The notes under the pieces are model-generated. The model did not search any database and was not told the DNA's origin. It saw nothing but the letters and a program-made list of their open reading frames with translations. A DNA stretch of 64,000 bases, from IMG/VR virus record IMGVR_UViG_3300042564_004498, positions 81,526 to 145,525 of that record; one strand, 5' to 3'. Shown piece after piece: positions 14,603-22,486 of the stretch (within the stretch, counting starts at the first letter, position 1; each line of letters begins with the position of its first letter). This DNA comes from a virus. Position numbers and translations under genes: made by a program.

Positions 14603-16266
14603 TAGAAAAGGTCCCACATAGATTTTTCTGCGCCATCAATATTTTTATAAGACCATTTTAATTCATTGTTTTCCCAATATGAATCAGAATTAAGTTTTAT
14701 ACCATTCTTACATTCCTTATCAATTTTAACCGTTTTGAATCTTTTGTCCTTTAAACAAGATAATACAACATCATCTAATTTAAATAGAATATCATTCCAT
14801 TCTTCCCCTAATTTATTATTAAATCTACCTAAACTTTGGATTCGTTTAATCTTAACTTTATCATCTTGTTTAGTAATATAATACTCAATAGTCGCTCTTT
14901 CGTAATTAGACTCATTTCTGAGAGATATAATGAACGAACTCGCCTTTCCAATGTATGCCTTCACACAGTTTGATTGCGTTGAGCTTTCCTCGTTATATTC
15001 GTAACTGTTGGTTAATAAGATTGGAGCGTATTCACCAATCTTATTTTGTATTTTATTCACAAAATATTCAGGGTAATTTCTTTGATAAAACCCTTGTTTA
15101 TAAAACTGAGCCTTATCCGTCCAATCCAAGTGTTCTCGTCTGAATTCATCTCTATTGTTTTCTGACAACCATCTTAAATCTCTCTCCCCGAATAATTTTA
15201 ATTCAGTGTACATTCTTATGTGGTCTTGAAAGGAATATGAATCCATCACCCCATCAACATAGACTCTTTTAAAAATAGAATAGACTCTTTTTAATTCATC
15301 ATTAGATATTAGTGTTTTAAATTCCACAGGAATATATGCATTATATTCTACTTTTGAACCTAACAATTTAGTAATTACGTCTCCATCTTGATTTAACCAA
15401 TCATCACCAAACATATCTTTAGCGTGCCGGTACAATCCAACATTCAAACTTTTACAAGTATGTAGAGCGGTCTTTAGTTTTTTACCTGATAATCCCTCAC
15501 TAATCATAAACGACTCAACAAGTTTATTACCATTTTTCTTTAATACTTTTCTTATTTTTGGACCAACAAGAATTGTTGAATAACAATCAAAGTTATTAGG
15601 ATATTTTATTTGTCTTTTATCTAAATAAAATTTAAATAATCTTTGACTAAAATCCATATCTCCAAAATCTTCTCTACCATCTAATTCAAACATGAATTTA
15701 GAAATGGCTTGGATAACAATATCATTATTACTATTACCAAAAATCATTGATAGACTGTTTTTAATCTTTGACTTCATTAAATTAATTGGGTCGTTACCAA
15801 AATAATTTCTATTAATTTTTTTAGAACACTTTATTTTATTTTGATAATTGTGAATAAATCCAGTATAAACATCACCAGTTCTTGTATTAACACTTATGTA
15901 ATCAATGTTTCTTGAAATCTTAAACCAAGTTTTACCCACTCTTCTATGTCTAAAACCATTGAAGAATTTTAAGGCAAGTTTATCCCCATTTTTTTCAACC
16001 ACAACCATTGCGGTATATTTTGTTATTTCATACATTGGATTACCATAATTCTCAACATATGTTTCCTCATCTTTTGTGGTTTTTTCAACAATAAATAATG
16101 GGTGTTTTGAAGTAGGTGGATTAAACTGATTAAAAGAAATTTCATCGTTTAACCAATCATCACTTGACGCAAGTTTTTTGTCCCCTCTCCAATTGATAGG
16201 TGATATGGATTTGTGTAAGACATTGGTATAAACTTGGTAACTTTGTTTGAATAGTTCTACTTTCAT
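14602..16266 (-). CDS. PcfJ-like protein
   Basis: From ATG 16266 this is a 554-residue protein. Its C-terminal third holds QSNCVKAY, then FIISLRN and ATIEYYI, the order of motifs in PcfJ-like proteins (an H/N-C-V-x-x-Y element, a strand, an Arg and a T-I-E strand). PcfJ-like proteins occur on conjugative elements and phages, and their function is unclear. The start is moved 36 nt inward from the longest frame because a consensus promoter (TTTG, 21 nt, TATCTTTG) occupies the upstream codons and ends 4 nt before this ATG, predicting leaderless transcription. It heads the operon that includes thioredoxin and glutaredoxin. Confidence 0.7.
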   Translation of the reverse strand: MKVELFKQSYQVYTNVLHKSISPINWRGDKKLASSDDWLNDEISFNQFNPPTSKHPLFIVEKTTKDEETYVENYGNPMYEITKYTAMVVVEKNGDKLALKFFNGFRHRRVGKTWFKISRNIDYISVNTRTGDVYTGFIHNYQNKIKCSKKINRNYFGNDPINLMKSKIKNSLSMIFGNSNNDIVIQAISKFMFELDGREDFGDMDFSQRLFKFYLDKRQIKYPNNFDCYSTILVGPKIRKVLKKNGNKLVESFMISEGLSGKKLKTALHTCKSLNVGLYRHAKDMFGDDWLNQDGDVITKLLGSKVEYNAYIPVEFKTLISNDELKRVYSIFKRVYVDGVMDSYSFQDHIRMYTELKLFGERDLRWLSENNRDEFRREHLDWTDKAQFYKQGFYQRNYPEYFVNKIQNKIGEYAPILLTNSYEYNEESSTQSNCVKAYIGKASSFIISLRNESNYERATIEYYITKQDDKVKIKRIQSLGRFNNKLGEEWNDILFKLDDVVLSCLKDKRFKTVKIDKECKNGIKLNSDSYWENNELKWSYKNIDGAEKSMWDLF

Positions 16267-16270
16267 ACCA

Positions 16271-16303
16271 CAAAGATAATGAAAAATAAAAAAGGAGAAC
16301 AAA
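16271..16303 (-). promoter_or_regulatory. Consensus host-type promoter for the PcfJ-like operon
   Basis: TTTG (16303..16300), 21 nt, TATCTTTG (16278..16271) on the minus strand, ending 4 nt before ATG 16266. It overlaps the hairpin of the terminator that ends the upstream operon. Confidence 0.75.
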
Positions 16304-16320
16304 TTTTGCTCTCCTTTTTT
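16285..16320. terminator. Intrinsic terminator after the UVR-motif gene
   Basis: GGAGA-x-CAAA and its complement form a stem around 16294-16314 with A-rich and T-rich flanks on both sides. On the minus strand it follows the stop of the UVR-motif gene by a few bases. It is nearly symmetrical and could act in both directions. Confidence 0.75.
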
Positions 16321-16326
16321 AATATT

Positions 16327-16662
16327 TTAAGACATTTTTTTTATTTCGTCTCTTATTCTTGCAGCTTCTTCATAATCTTCATTCTCAATTGCCGTATTCA
16401 GTCTATCAGTTAAGTCATAAACCGTTTCAGTATTTGAACTTTCAAGTCTTTTTTTCTCATTTAACTGAACACATATTTCAAGAATTTGTTTTCTAGTTAA
16501 AACATAGTCGTCCCCTTTTTTATAATTTTCAAATGAGAACTCTTTTAACATACGATAAAAATCTCGTTCCTTATCCTTTGGGACTAAACTAAGTAAGTCT
16601 TTTGGATTTTCTTTGAAAAATTTGACGAGTCCGCTTATGTAAACTTCAACATCAACATTCAT
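16327..16662 (-). CDS. Small protein with UVR (UvrB/UvrC) motif
   Basis: The 111-residue protein ends in a UVR motif: LTDRLNTAIENEDYEEAARI followed by RDEIKKM. In UvrB and UvrC this helical hairpin mediates their contact; in McsA-like proteins it is an accessory interaction motif. The N-terminal 80 residues match nothing I know. It is the last gene before a terminator, downstream of the WCT-LRR gene. Interaction with a host repair or protease complex is possible but unproven. Confidence 0.7.
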   Translation of the reverse strand: MNVDVEVYISGLVKFFKENPKDLLSLVPKDKERDFYRMLKEFSFENYKKGDDYVLTRKQILEICVQLNEKKRLESSNTETVYDLTDRLNTAIENEDYEEAARIRDEIKKMS

Positions 16663-16688
16663 ATTATTTTAATTTAAAAGTTAAACAA

Positions 16689-18008
16689 TTAGTCTTGAAG
16701 GTCCCACATTCCTCCACCCATGTCAGTTCCTTTCGCTTTGATTGCTTCAGGTACCTCAACATTATTACTTCCTTTTAAGTTTAAGAAATATAAGTTTGGT
16801 AAATTTACAATACATTCAGGAATTGTTCTTAATTCAGGATTGTTAATCAAAGCCAAGAATCTTAATTTAGGTAGTGTACAGATTGAATCCGGTATAGATG
16901 TTACACAATTATCCAATAAAATCATATTCAAATCTTTGAATCTTCCAATTTCTTCAGGAATTGTAATTACAATACCATTACCTTTATTATCTCTATTTTG
17001 GATTTGAAACTCTTTTAATGTATCTGGTAAATTACCAATCAAATCATCTAATCCGTAAAGAGCAATAAACTTACCAATTGCCCCGTGACTGAAACTATCA
17101 ATAACTAATTTCTCTCCACCCACAGTAAGACCTTTTGCAAATTCAGGTTTAAAGAAGTCTTTTAATTCTTGCATTGGTCCGTTTAATAACGCAACCAAAT
17201 CTTGTTGACGGTCATCTTTATCCATAAACTGAGCGTCAGGGAAATGGAATTGATATCTATTCTTAGGTAAACCTGTCATTGGGCTTACATCAGTATCATT
17301 AGGATTAAAAATAACATATAACGGACCCTTACTAATATATCTATCGAACCATGATGCGCCAGGAGCTGATGTACACCATCTTGTTTCTTGGTTATTACCA
17401 CCATAAAAACATGCTGCTTCTTTACCTACTGCGCCCTTATCATTAATTTCAATAACTCTCCAATCATCACCATCAAAAACAAGTTTACCACCAGGGTGAA
17501 CTTCCGCTTGTTTTCTTTCAGACTTAGTTGTTGTTGCCAATGTTAAGTCAAAATCTTTAACAGCATCGTATAATTGGTCAATGGTCATCTTATTGATGTC
17601 TTTCTCTCCTTTAATTCTTGCTTTAAATCTGTCAAACTTTTTAAGGTCATCAGTAACTTTATAAAGGTCTTCCATAAAGGTTGACTTTACTTGTGCCACT
17701 TCTCTATCGTATCCGTTATCACCAGGTTGTCTTTCTGTTGATGGTGTTAAATAATTTTTAATTAACCATTGAACATACTTACCAGCTTTTACTTTAGATA
17801 GGTCTTCAGATTTTGCGGTATCAATATCTACATTATTTAATTTAGTTGTAGGGTCAGCTTTAACTAAATCAATAAATTCTTTTTTACTTAATCGAGGCTT
17901 ACTTTTAACCCCACCTTTATTTTCTCCTGGTTTTGTCAAAGCATTAAATAATACTTCAAATCTTGATTGCTCGGATATAATAGTTCTTAATAACGACGTA
18001 AATTTCAT
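16689..18008 (-). CDS. WCT-domain protein with C-terminal leucine-rich repeats
   Basis: The 439-residue protein starts with a tag-like peptide (MKFTSLLRTIISE before Q). A central domain holds CFYGGNNQETRWCTS (W211-C212-T213) and GPLYVIFNP, matching the domain of the 9142..10914 protein. Residues about 330-430 are leucine-rich repeats (IPEEIGRFKDLNMILLDNC, IPDSICTLPKLRFLALINN and similar). LRRs usually bind proteins, so this could be a packaged effector or host-interaction protein; no enzymatic function is evident. A TATTTAT motif lies upstream. Confidence 0.75.
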   Translation of the reverse strand: MKFTSLLRTIISEQSRFEVLFNALTKPGENKGGVKSKPRLSKKEFIDLVKADPTTKLNNVDIDTAKSEDLSKVKAGKYVQWLIKNYLTPSTERQPGDNGYDREVAQVKSTFMEDLYKVTDDLKKFDRFKARIKGEKDINKMTIDQLYDAVKDFDLTLATTTKSERKQAEVHPGGKLVFDGDDWRVIEINDKGAVGKEAACFYGGNNQETRWCTSAPGASWFDRYISKGPLYVIFNPNDTDVSPMTGLPKNRYQFHFPDAQFMDKDDRQQDLVALLNGPMQELKDFFKPEFAKGLTVGGEKLVIDSFSHGAIGKFIALYGLDDLIGNLPDTLKEFQIQNRDNKGNGIVITIPEEIGRFKDLNMILLDNCVTSIPDSICTLPKLRFLALINNPELRTIPECIVNLPNLYFLNLKGSNNVEVPEAIKAKGTDMGGGMWDLQD

Positions 18009-18024
18009 CTATTTTGATTTATTA

Positions 18025-18031
18025 ATAAATA
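18025..18031 (-). promoter_or_regulatory. TATTTAT motif before the WCT-LRR gene
   Basis: TATTTAT on the minus strand ends 16 nt before ATG 18008 and continues as TATTTATTAATAAA, as at 5712. Confidence 0.4.
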
Positions 18032-18052
18032 TATTGTGATTGCAAAAATATG

Positions 18053-18895
18053 CTAATAATTTAAGATTAACAACTCTTCCCCCATATTTTGTGTTTTTCC
18101 TTTTTTTGCCGCCGCAGCTTTAGCAAACTCTTTCTTTTCCCATCTGTATTGAATCTGAGGAAACCAAGTGTGTAATTGAGGAAAATCATAATAAGATAAA
18201 GAGAATTTTCCTTTAATATCTTTTAAACAATCTGCTAATCTCTCGTGGTCTGTGGTATCAAAGTCGTGGTTGTTATAGTAGTTCTCTGTTTTCCAATATG
18301 GAGGGTCAGCATAAACATAAGTTGATGGACTATCATATTTCTGAATAACCTCTTGGAAGTCCATATTTTCCACTTTAGTAATCTTCAAGAAATGTTCTAC
18401 CCATTCAGGTTTAGATAACTTATCTCTAAATGTAAGGTACTTTGATTTGTACTTCCCTTTTAAGTCAATAAACGAACTTGTTTCAGGTTTAGACCCCGAG
18501 AATACTTGAGCTAACACATAAGCATATTTAGCTGCAACAACGTAATCGTAAGCTTGTACGCTGAAATTGGTTCCAAATATTTCAGCTTGAAACCTGATAA
18601 ATTGTTCTTTATAGATGTCAGGTGTTGGAAACTCGTCCCTTTGTTGACAAGGAATATTATTCACTTCCTCCAATAATCTTTCAGGATTTTGAAGACATTG
18701 GAATAAATTGTAATTAAGTGGATTAAAGTCGTTATAGACAACTTCTTTTAAATTTGGGTACTTGGCTAGGTCCATGTTAAAGAACACCCAAAACATACCT
18801 GAAAATGGTTCTACATATGTTTCAATGTCTTGAGGTATGAATGGGACAATCCATTTACCTATTTTAGATTTCCCTCCGATGTATGATAACGCCAT
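18053..18895 (-). CDS. dam: Dam-type DNA adenine methyltransferase
   Basis: From ATG 18895 this is a 280-residue alpha-class N6-adenine methyltransferase: YIGGKSKIG and VEPFSGMF form the SAM-binding N-terminal motifs, and YVYADPPYW holds the catalytic DPPY. D12-class enzymes such as Dam methylate GATC or similar sites. The upstream in-frame ATG at 18922 adds an unlikely MLYFKKNKI extension, so I prefer 18895, where the family's N-terminus begins. Together with the beta-class enzyme at 5756 the phage has at least two DNA methyltransferases, probably for protection against host restriction. Confidence 0.9.
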   Translation of the reverse strand: MALSYIGGKSKIGKWIVPFIPQDIETYVEPFSGMFWVFFNMDLAKYPNLKEVVYNDFNPLNYNLFQCLQNPERLLEEVNNIPCQQRDEFPTPDIYKEQFIRFQAEIFGTNFSVQAYDYVVAAKYAYVLAQVFSGSKPETSSFIDLKGKYKSKYLTFRDKLSKPEWVEHFLKITKVENMDFQEVIQKYDSPSTYVYADPPYWKTENYYNNHDFDTTDHERLADCLKDIKGKFSLSYYDFPQLHTWFPQIQYRWEKKEFAKAAAAKKGKTQNMGEELLILNY

Positions 18896-18984
18896 AATTT
18901 TGTTTTTTTTAAAGTATAACAAATAAAAAATAAAAAAGCAAGTTTCTCTTTCAAATATTTTTTATTATATTTTAAGTAAATTAA

Positions 18985-18991
18985 TATTTAT
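18985..18991 (+). promoter_or_regulatory. TATTTAT motif 4 nt before the 18996 start
   Basis: TATTTAT ends 4 nt before ATG 18996, the same tight spacing as at 11816 and 2484. Confidence 0.4.
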
Positions 18992-18995
18992 CACT

Positions 18996-19172
18996 ATGGA
19001 AACAGTTGAAGGACAAATTATCGAAGAACAACCTAAAGAAGGATGTAAAAAATGTAATCAAAAACCAACATCAAGAAGACAGTATGCAACAATTGCTTTA
19101 GGATTTTATTTATTAAGTTCTGCAGTATATGGCACAATCGTTATGATTAAAAATTTAATTTCTCTTTTTTAA
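18996..19172 (+). CDS. Small membrane protein with CxxC
   Basis: A 58-residue frame: an acidic N-terminus, a Cys-Lys-Lys-Cys pair near residue 17-20, then one hydrophobic segment (IALGFYLLSSAVYGTIVMI). Its TAA overlaps the DnaJ stop codon in a convergent TTAA arrangement. It lies alone on the plus strand next to dnaJ. Function unknown. Confidence 0.6.
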   Translation: METVEGQIIEEQPKEGCKKCNQKPTSRRQYATIALGFYLLSSAVYGTIVMIKNLISLF

Positions 19173-20107
19173 TCAACTCGTTCAAACTTAACATTTAATT
19201 TAACATACATATCACCACCATTATATCCTTTATTTTTAAGTCTTAATGGTTTTGATGTGTCAAATAATTTAGGCGACGCCATCTGTAAATCACCATCAGG
19301 ATGTGGTATTAAAAATTTGTCTTTTTGAACTTCTTCTAAGTTGAGGTATAGATTATAAATTAAATCATTATTTATTTTTTCATACCCGTCTTTTGGTACC
19401 ATTTGTATTTGAAGAATCAAATCCCCATACTCACCATTTTTAAAATCTCCGGCATTGGCAACTTTTAAATATTGTCCATCATCAACCCCTTTAGGTAATG
19501 TCACATTAATTTCATTTGCCACAGATTTTATACCATTTCCACTACAATTATAACATTTATGTATTAGGGTGTATCCTCTTCCAGCACATGTTGGGCATGT
19601 TTGTCTAACTTGTTGTGTCATAAATCCAGTACCAAAAACTTTAACTTGGAACCCTTGTCCTTTACAAGTTCCGCAAGTTTGTTGGTCACCACCTTTTCCA
19701 TTACAAGGTTGACAATGATTATCCTTAACATAACGAATAGTTTTTTGAATACCTTTGTAAGACTCTATTGGAGACACCATCACCTTAACAATTTTGTCAG
19801 GAGCGTTTTTTCTCATAGGTTGTTGTCTAGATTGTTGAGATGCCCCTCCAAACATTTGGTTAAACATATCCTGAAATGACGAACCACCCCCGCCGCCAGC
19901 AAATGGATTATTTTTGGCTTGGTCGTATTGTGTTCGTTTACCCTCATTACCTAAGGTGTCGTAAGCTTCCGCAATATCTTTAAATTGTTCAGCGCCTTCA
20001 GGATTTATATCCGGGTGATATTTCTTAGAGAGGGTTCTGTATGATTTTTTAATCTCATTTGCAGACGATTTCTCTTCAACTTCTAAAATTTTATAGTAAT
20101 CTTTCAT
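19169..20107 (-). CDS. dnaJ: DnaJ (Hsp40) co-chaperone
   Basis: This 312-residue type I DnaJ is complete in domain order: J domain with H31-P32-D33, a Gly/Phe-rich linker (FAGGGGGSSF), four CxxCxGxG zinc-binding repeats (CQPCNGKG, CGTCKGQG, CPTCAGRG, CYNCSGNG) and a substrate-binding C-terminal domain; it is shorter than the roughly 370 residues of bacterial DnaJ. It would stimulate host DnaK for virion folding or replication-complex remodelling. No DnaK is in this window. Its start codon is only 2 bp from the divergent 20110 start, so each gene's promoter must lie in the other's coding region. Confidence 0.95.
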   Translation of the reverse strand: MKDYYKILEVEEKSSANEIKKSYRTLSKKYHPDINPEGAEQFKDIAEAYDTLGNEGKRTQYDQAKNNPFAGGGGGSSFQDMFNQMFGGASQQSRQQPMRKNAPDKIVKVMVSPIESYKGIQKTIRYVKDNHCQPCNGKGGDQQTCGTCKGQGFQVKVFGTGFMTQQVRQTCPTCAGRGYTLIHKCYNCSGNGIKSVANEINVTLPKGVDDGQYLKVANAGDFKNGEYGDLILQIQMVPKDGYEKINNDLIYNLYLNLEEVQKDKFLIPHPDGDLQMASPKLFDTSKPLRLKNKGYNGGDMYVKLNVKFERVD

Positions 20108-20109
20108 AT

Positions 20110-20754
20110 ATGGAGAACTACCTTGTAGTCTTGTTCAAAAATAAGACAAAGAAAAAAATAATAAATAAGTTCATCACTTATAATAGAGCTAAATTATTTT
20201 ATAATAAACTTGTTAAAGAATCTCAAGACATAATATTTGATGTTGAAGTTGAGTCGGGTAAGGAATGCAAATATGAGATTGGTATCATTGAGATGAGTGG
20301 TAGACAACTCGTACCTGTGTATATGACCGATGAGTATGGTAGAAGTATTAAAGTAAAATTAAATGAAGATGGTATGACTCTTTTTGAAATATCCCCATAC
20401 AAAAAAGATGAACTCATTTACGACATTAAAGAAGGTAAAAAAATTACAACCCAAGAATTAATTAAAAAATATCTTAAGGGTGATGGTATGAAAATGATTT
20501 CCGTATTAAACAATAAAATTGTTGTACAACAAGAAGAAAAGTTTTATTTATTTACATTAAAAACAGAACAAGAATCCGCAAGATTTGTTAATTGTTTATC
20601 TTCTTACTTTTTTAAAATAAAAAGAGGAGATTGTCTTTTTGTGAAAGACTACTCCTCGGCTCAAAGAAAATACCTTTATGGTATTTTAGAATCTAATGGT
20701 TTTGATAAGAAAGTACTTTATAGAAAATTTACTTCTCTACCTCAGTCAAAATAA
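20110..20754 (+). CDS. Hypothetical protein divergent from dnaJ
   Basis: From ATG 20110 this is a 214-residue protein, mixed alpha/beta, beginning MENYLVVLFKNKTKKK. The longer frame starting at 20059 would lie within dnaJ and is less likely. The N-terminal 45 residues resemble a small strand-helix fold and the C-terminus contains KRGDCLFVKDYSSAQRKYL. I recognise no family. It converges with the 20959 gene, overlapping by 26 nt. Confidence 0.6.
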   Translation: MENYLVVLFKNKTKKKIINKFITYNRAKLFYNKLVKESQDIIFDVEVESGKECKYEIGIIEMSGRQLVPVYMTDEYGRSIKVKLNEDGMTLFEISPYKKDELIYDIKEGKKITTQELIKKYLKGDGMKMISVLNNKIVVQQEEKFYLFTLKTEQESARFVNCLSSYFFKIKRGDCLFVKDYSSAQRKYLYGILESNGFDKKVLYRKFTSLPQSK

Positions 20755-20959
20755 AATGAAAATCAGTTCCTGAAATATCAATTGTAAATTGTTTGTGATG
20801 TCTATCAACTTCTCTAAAGTGATTAATAACACTGGTGTATTCACCTTTAGGTAATTCAAAAACTATAGTCGCCTTACCACTAAAAATGGTTTGACAAGAT
20901 TCAGCAATTAATGCTAATTTTTCTAATTCCCCAAAAGGATGATTTTTATTCTCTTCCAT
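20729..20959 (-). CDS. Small hypothetical protein
   Basis: This 76-residue acidic protein starts MEENKNHPFGELEK and ends in beta-like segments (FTIDISGTDFHFIL). It overlaps the upstream small gene by 37 nt, which is long for this genome, so one of the two may be mis-started. Function unknown. Confidence 0.5.
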   Translation of the reverse strand: MEENKNHPFGELEKLALIAESCQTIFSGKATIVFELPKGEYTSVINHFREVDRHHKQFTIDISGTDFHFILTEVEK

Positions 20960-21117
20960 AAACTTATTTTTTTTGGTATAGGAAACATTTCTTCCTTCTT
21001 TAATTTAGTAATTTGTGAGATGTAATCCTGTTTAATTTTCTCAACTTGTTGTGAATCTTTTCGTTCCTCACTCTCTATCATTCTCAACAGTCTCTGTGAT
21101 TGGTCTGTCTTGCTCAT
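20923..21117 (-). CDS. Small hypothetical protein with basic C-terminus
   Basis: This frame encodes 64 residues: a charged helix followed by a basic, hydrophobic tail (ISLWKRIKIILLGN). The start at 21117 overlaps the upstream gene by 50 nt; the internal ATG at 21081 would reduce this to 14 nt and may be the true start. Function unknown. Confidence 0.4.
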   Translation of the reverse strand: MSKTDQSQRLLRMIESEERKDSQQVEKIKQDYISQITKLKKEEMFPIPKKISLWKRIKIILLGN

Positions 21118-21532
21118 ATGTTTCTAAATTTGGTTCTTCCTCCTTAATCTCTAAACTTGTGTCCCCTTCATCAAAATCAAAATATAGGTTTTGAAGTCTA
21201 TCTAAATCAGTTTTTTCAAATGTTTGTTTTAATTGGTCAACAGTTTGTTTAAACAGTCGTTCTTTTAATTCCCTTTCTTTATTTAACTTAATAATTTTGG
21301 CAATCTTTGTCAAAGTTATTGAAACATTATTTTCATTAATCTCGGAAACAAACGAAATACCTTTTAAATTTTGGTCATCTGAATCAAACCCAACGATTTG
21401 TCCCTCATCAATAATACTTTTTGGTAATGCCCATTTAGTTGGGAATAACATGTCAAAACTCAAATAAGTCTTTAATTTTCTTATTGAGTGTATGTATTCA
21501 ACAAACGGTGCTAATTCTTTATAAAAACTCAT
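21068..21532 (-). CDS. Hypothetical protein
   Basis: The 154-residue protein has a folded N-terminal half (FDMLFPTKWALPKSI, QIVGFDSDDQN) and a helical, then acidic C-terminus. Its start overlaps the upstream membrane-protein stop in an ATGA junction. No family recognised. Confidence 0.55.
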   Translation of the reverse strand: MSFYKELAPFVEYIHSIRKLKTYLSFDMLFPTKWALPKSIIDEGQIVGFDSDDQNLKGISFVSEINENNVSITLTKIAKIIKLNKERELKERLFKQTVDQLKQTFEKTDLDRLQNLYFDFDEGDTSLEIKEEEPNLETYEQDRPITETVENDRE

Positions 21533-21717
21533 TTTGCGTATAGATATGTGATTATGTAACTAATTGATAATGCAATGTAAATAAGTTCCCTGTTACTATA
21601 AACCAATGGTTTTGGTTCTCTAGATAACAGGGCTCCTATGAATTTTGTAACATTTTTCAATGATACTAATATTGTAAAAACAAATATAAAAAAATATATT
21701 GTGTCAATATTATGCAT
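21529..21717 (-). CDS. Small membrane protein, two predicted helices
   Basis: The 62-residue protein has two hydrophobic segments (about 7-21, TIYFFIFVFTILVSL, and about 46-60, LIYIALSISYIITYL) separated by a basic loop. It overlaps both neighbours by 4-8 nt. It could be holin-like by size but is far from the lysis cassette. Confidence 0.55.
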   Translation of the reverse strand: MHNIDTIYFFIFVFTILVSLKNVTKFIGALLSREPKPLVYSNRELIYIALSISYIITYLYAK

Positions 21718-21892
21718 TCTTTTCTGATTTGCTATGTTCTAAAATTTCTTTTCTGAATTGTTGAAGAGCGTCTTTCAACTCTTGAGCAGTTTTTCTAGTT
21801 CTAGTTCCCGCGCTTTTATTTCCTTTATAGAATTTAGTAGCATCAACTGATAGTAACTCAGTTAGTTCTTTAATTTTTTCTAATGTTTCCAT
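21710..21892 (-). CDS. Histone H1-like (Hc1-type) protein
   Basis: The 60-residue protein contains FYKGNKSAGTRTRKTAQELK, which matches the KGNKxAGTRxRKxxQEL core of the Hc1/histone H1-like proteins common in Bacteroidetes, then a lysine-rich helical end. Host versions are small DNA-binding proteins with unclear roles. In a phage it may compact DNA or alter host nucleoid structure; it may also be an acquired host gene. It is the first gene of a small minus-strand operon. Confidence 0.75.
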   Translation of the reverse strand: METLEKIKELTELLSVDATKFYKGNKSAGTRTRKTAQELKDALQQFRKEILEHSKSEKNA

Positions 21893-21973
21893 TTTTAATT
21901 TATAAATTAGTTTATTGTTTATTTTAGAATATTAACTTTTCTTACTCTGGTGTAAATAGAATTAAGGTTTTTT

Positions 21974-22438
21974 TTAACTAACACTTTTTTCCAACATCTT
22001 ATAAATTTGTGTTAATATGTCTAAATCAGATTTACTAAATGGTTTATAAACATCAAAAACTTCAAATAAAAAATTAGGGATAGACTCTTTTACACCCTTA
22101 TCAGGATGATTATAAAATGTGTCAATAAAAAATGATTTGAAATATTCTCGGTGTTCTCCCGATTCTTTAATAATGATATCTTCTTTTTTAAAGTCATTTA
22201 TAACTTTGCCCCAACACCAATCAAAATGTGATTCATTATCTTCTTGAGTGAGTAGTATTTTAGTCTCATAACTACTACTTGTATTACCCATGTAAGTGTC
22301 CGCGACAATATGATTCAAAGACTTGAATATATCACCGTACAACTCAATTTTTTCATAATTCATGTTATGAATATTAAACCAAATTGTTACTTCATCATTG
22401 GGGATTACCTTAGACATCCAATTAAAAAAATTCTCCAT
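21974..22438 (-). CDS. Hypothetical protein with terminator hairpin at its start
   Basis: The frame from ATG 22438 gives about 154 residues (MENFFNWMSKVIPNDEV...), a soluble protein rich in aromatic residues; an in-frame ATG at 22447 and another at 22417 are alternatives. The first codons are part of a perfect 11-bp hairpin followed by seven U, an intrinsic terminator for the upstream gene. ATG 22447 lies in the hairpin loop and 22438 in its 3' arm. Expression must come from a promoter within this region or from read-through. No family recognised. Confidence 0.6.
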   Translation of the reverse strand: MENFFNWMSKVIPNDEVTIWFNIHNMNYEKIELYGDIFKSLNHIVADTYMGNTSSSYETKILLTQEDNESHFDWCWGKVINDFKKEDIIIKESGEHREYFKSFFIDTFYNHPDKGVKESIPNFLFEVFDVYKPFSKSDLDILTQIYKMLEKSVS

Positions 22439-22458
22439 AGAGTTCATCTATGGAGAAT
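22424..22458 (-). terminator. Intrinsic terminator overlapping a start codon
   Basis: ATTCTCCATAG (minus strand, 22458-22448) pairs perfectly with CTATGGAGAAT (22440-22430) around a 7-nt loop, followed by a T run to 22424. It begins about 29 nt after the stop of the 22487 gene. Confidence 0.85.
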
Positions 22459-22486
22459 ATAATAAAATGATATTAAATGTGAATTT

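Noticed and set aside
16267-16302. N-terminal extension (MFSFFIFHYLCG) of the PcfJ-like protein as a signal peptide
   Set aside because: These codons coincide with a consensus promoter; the hydrophobic look comes from its AT-rich sequence.
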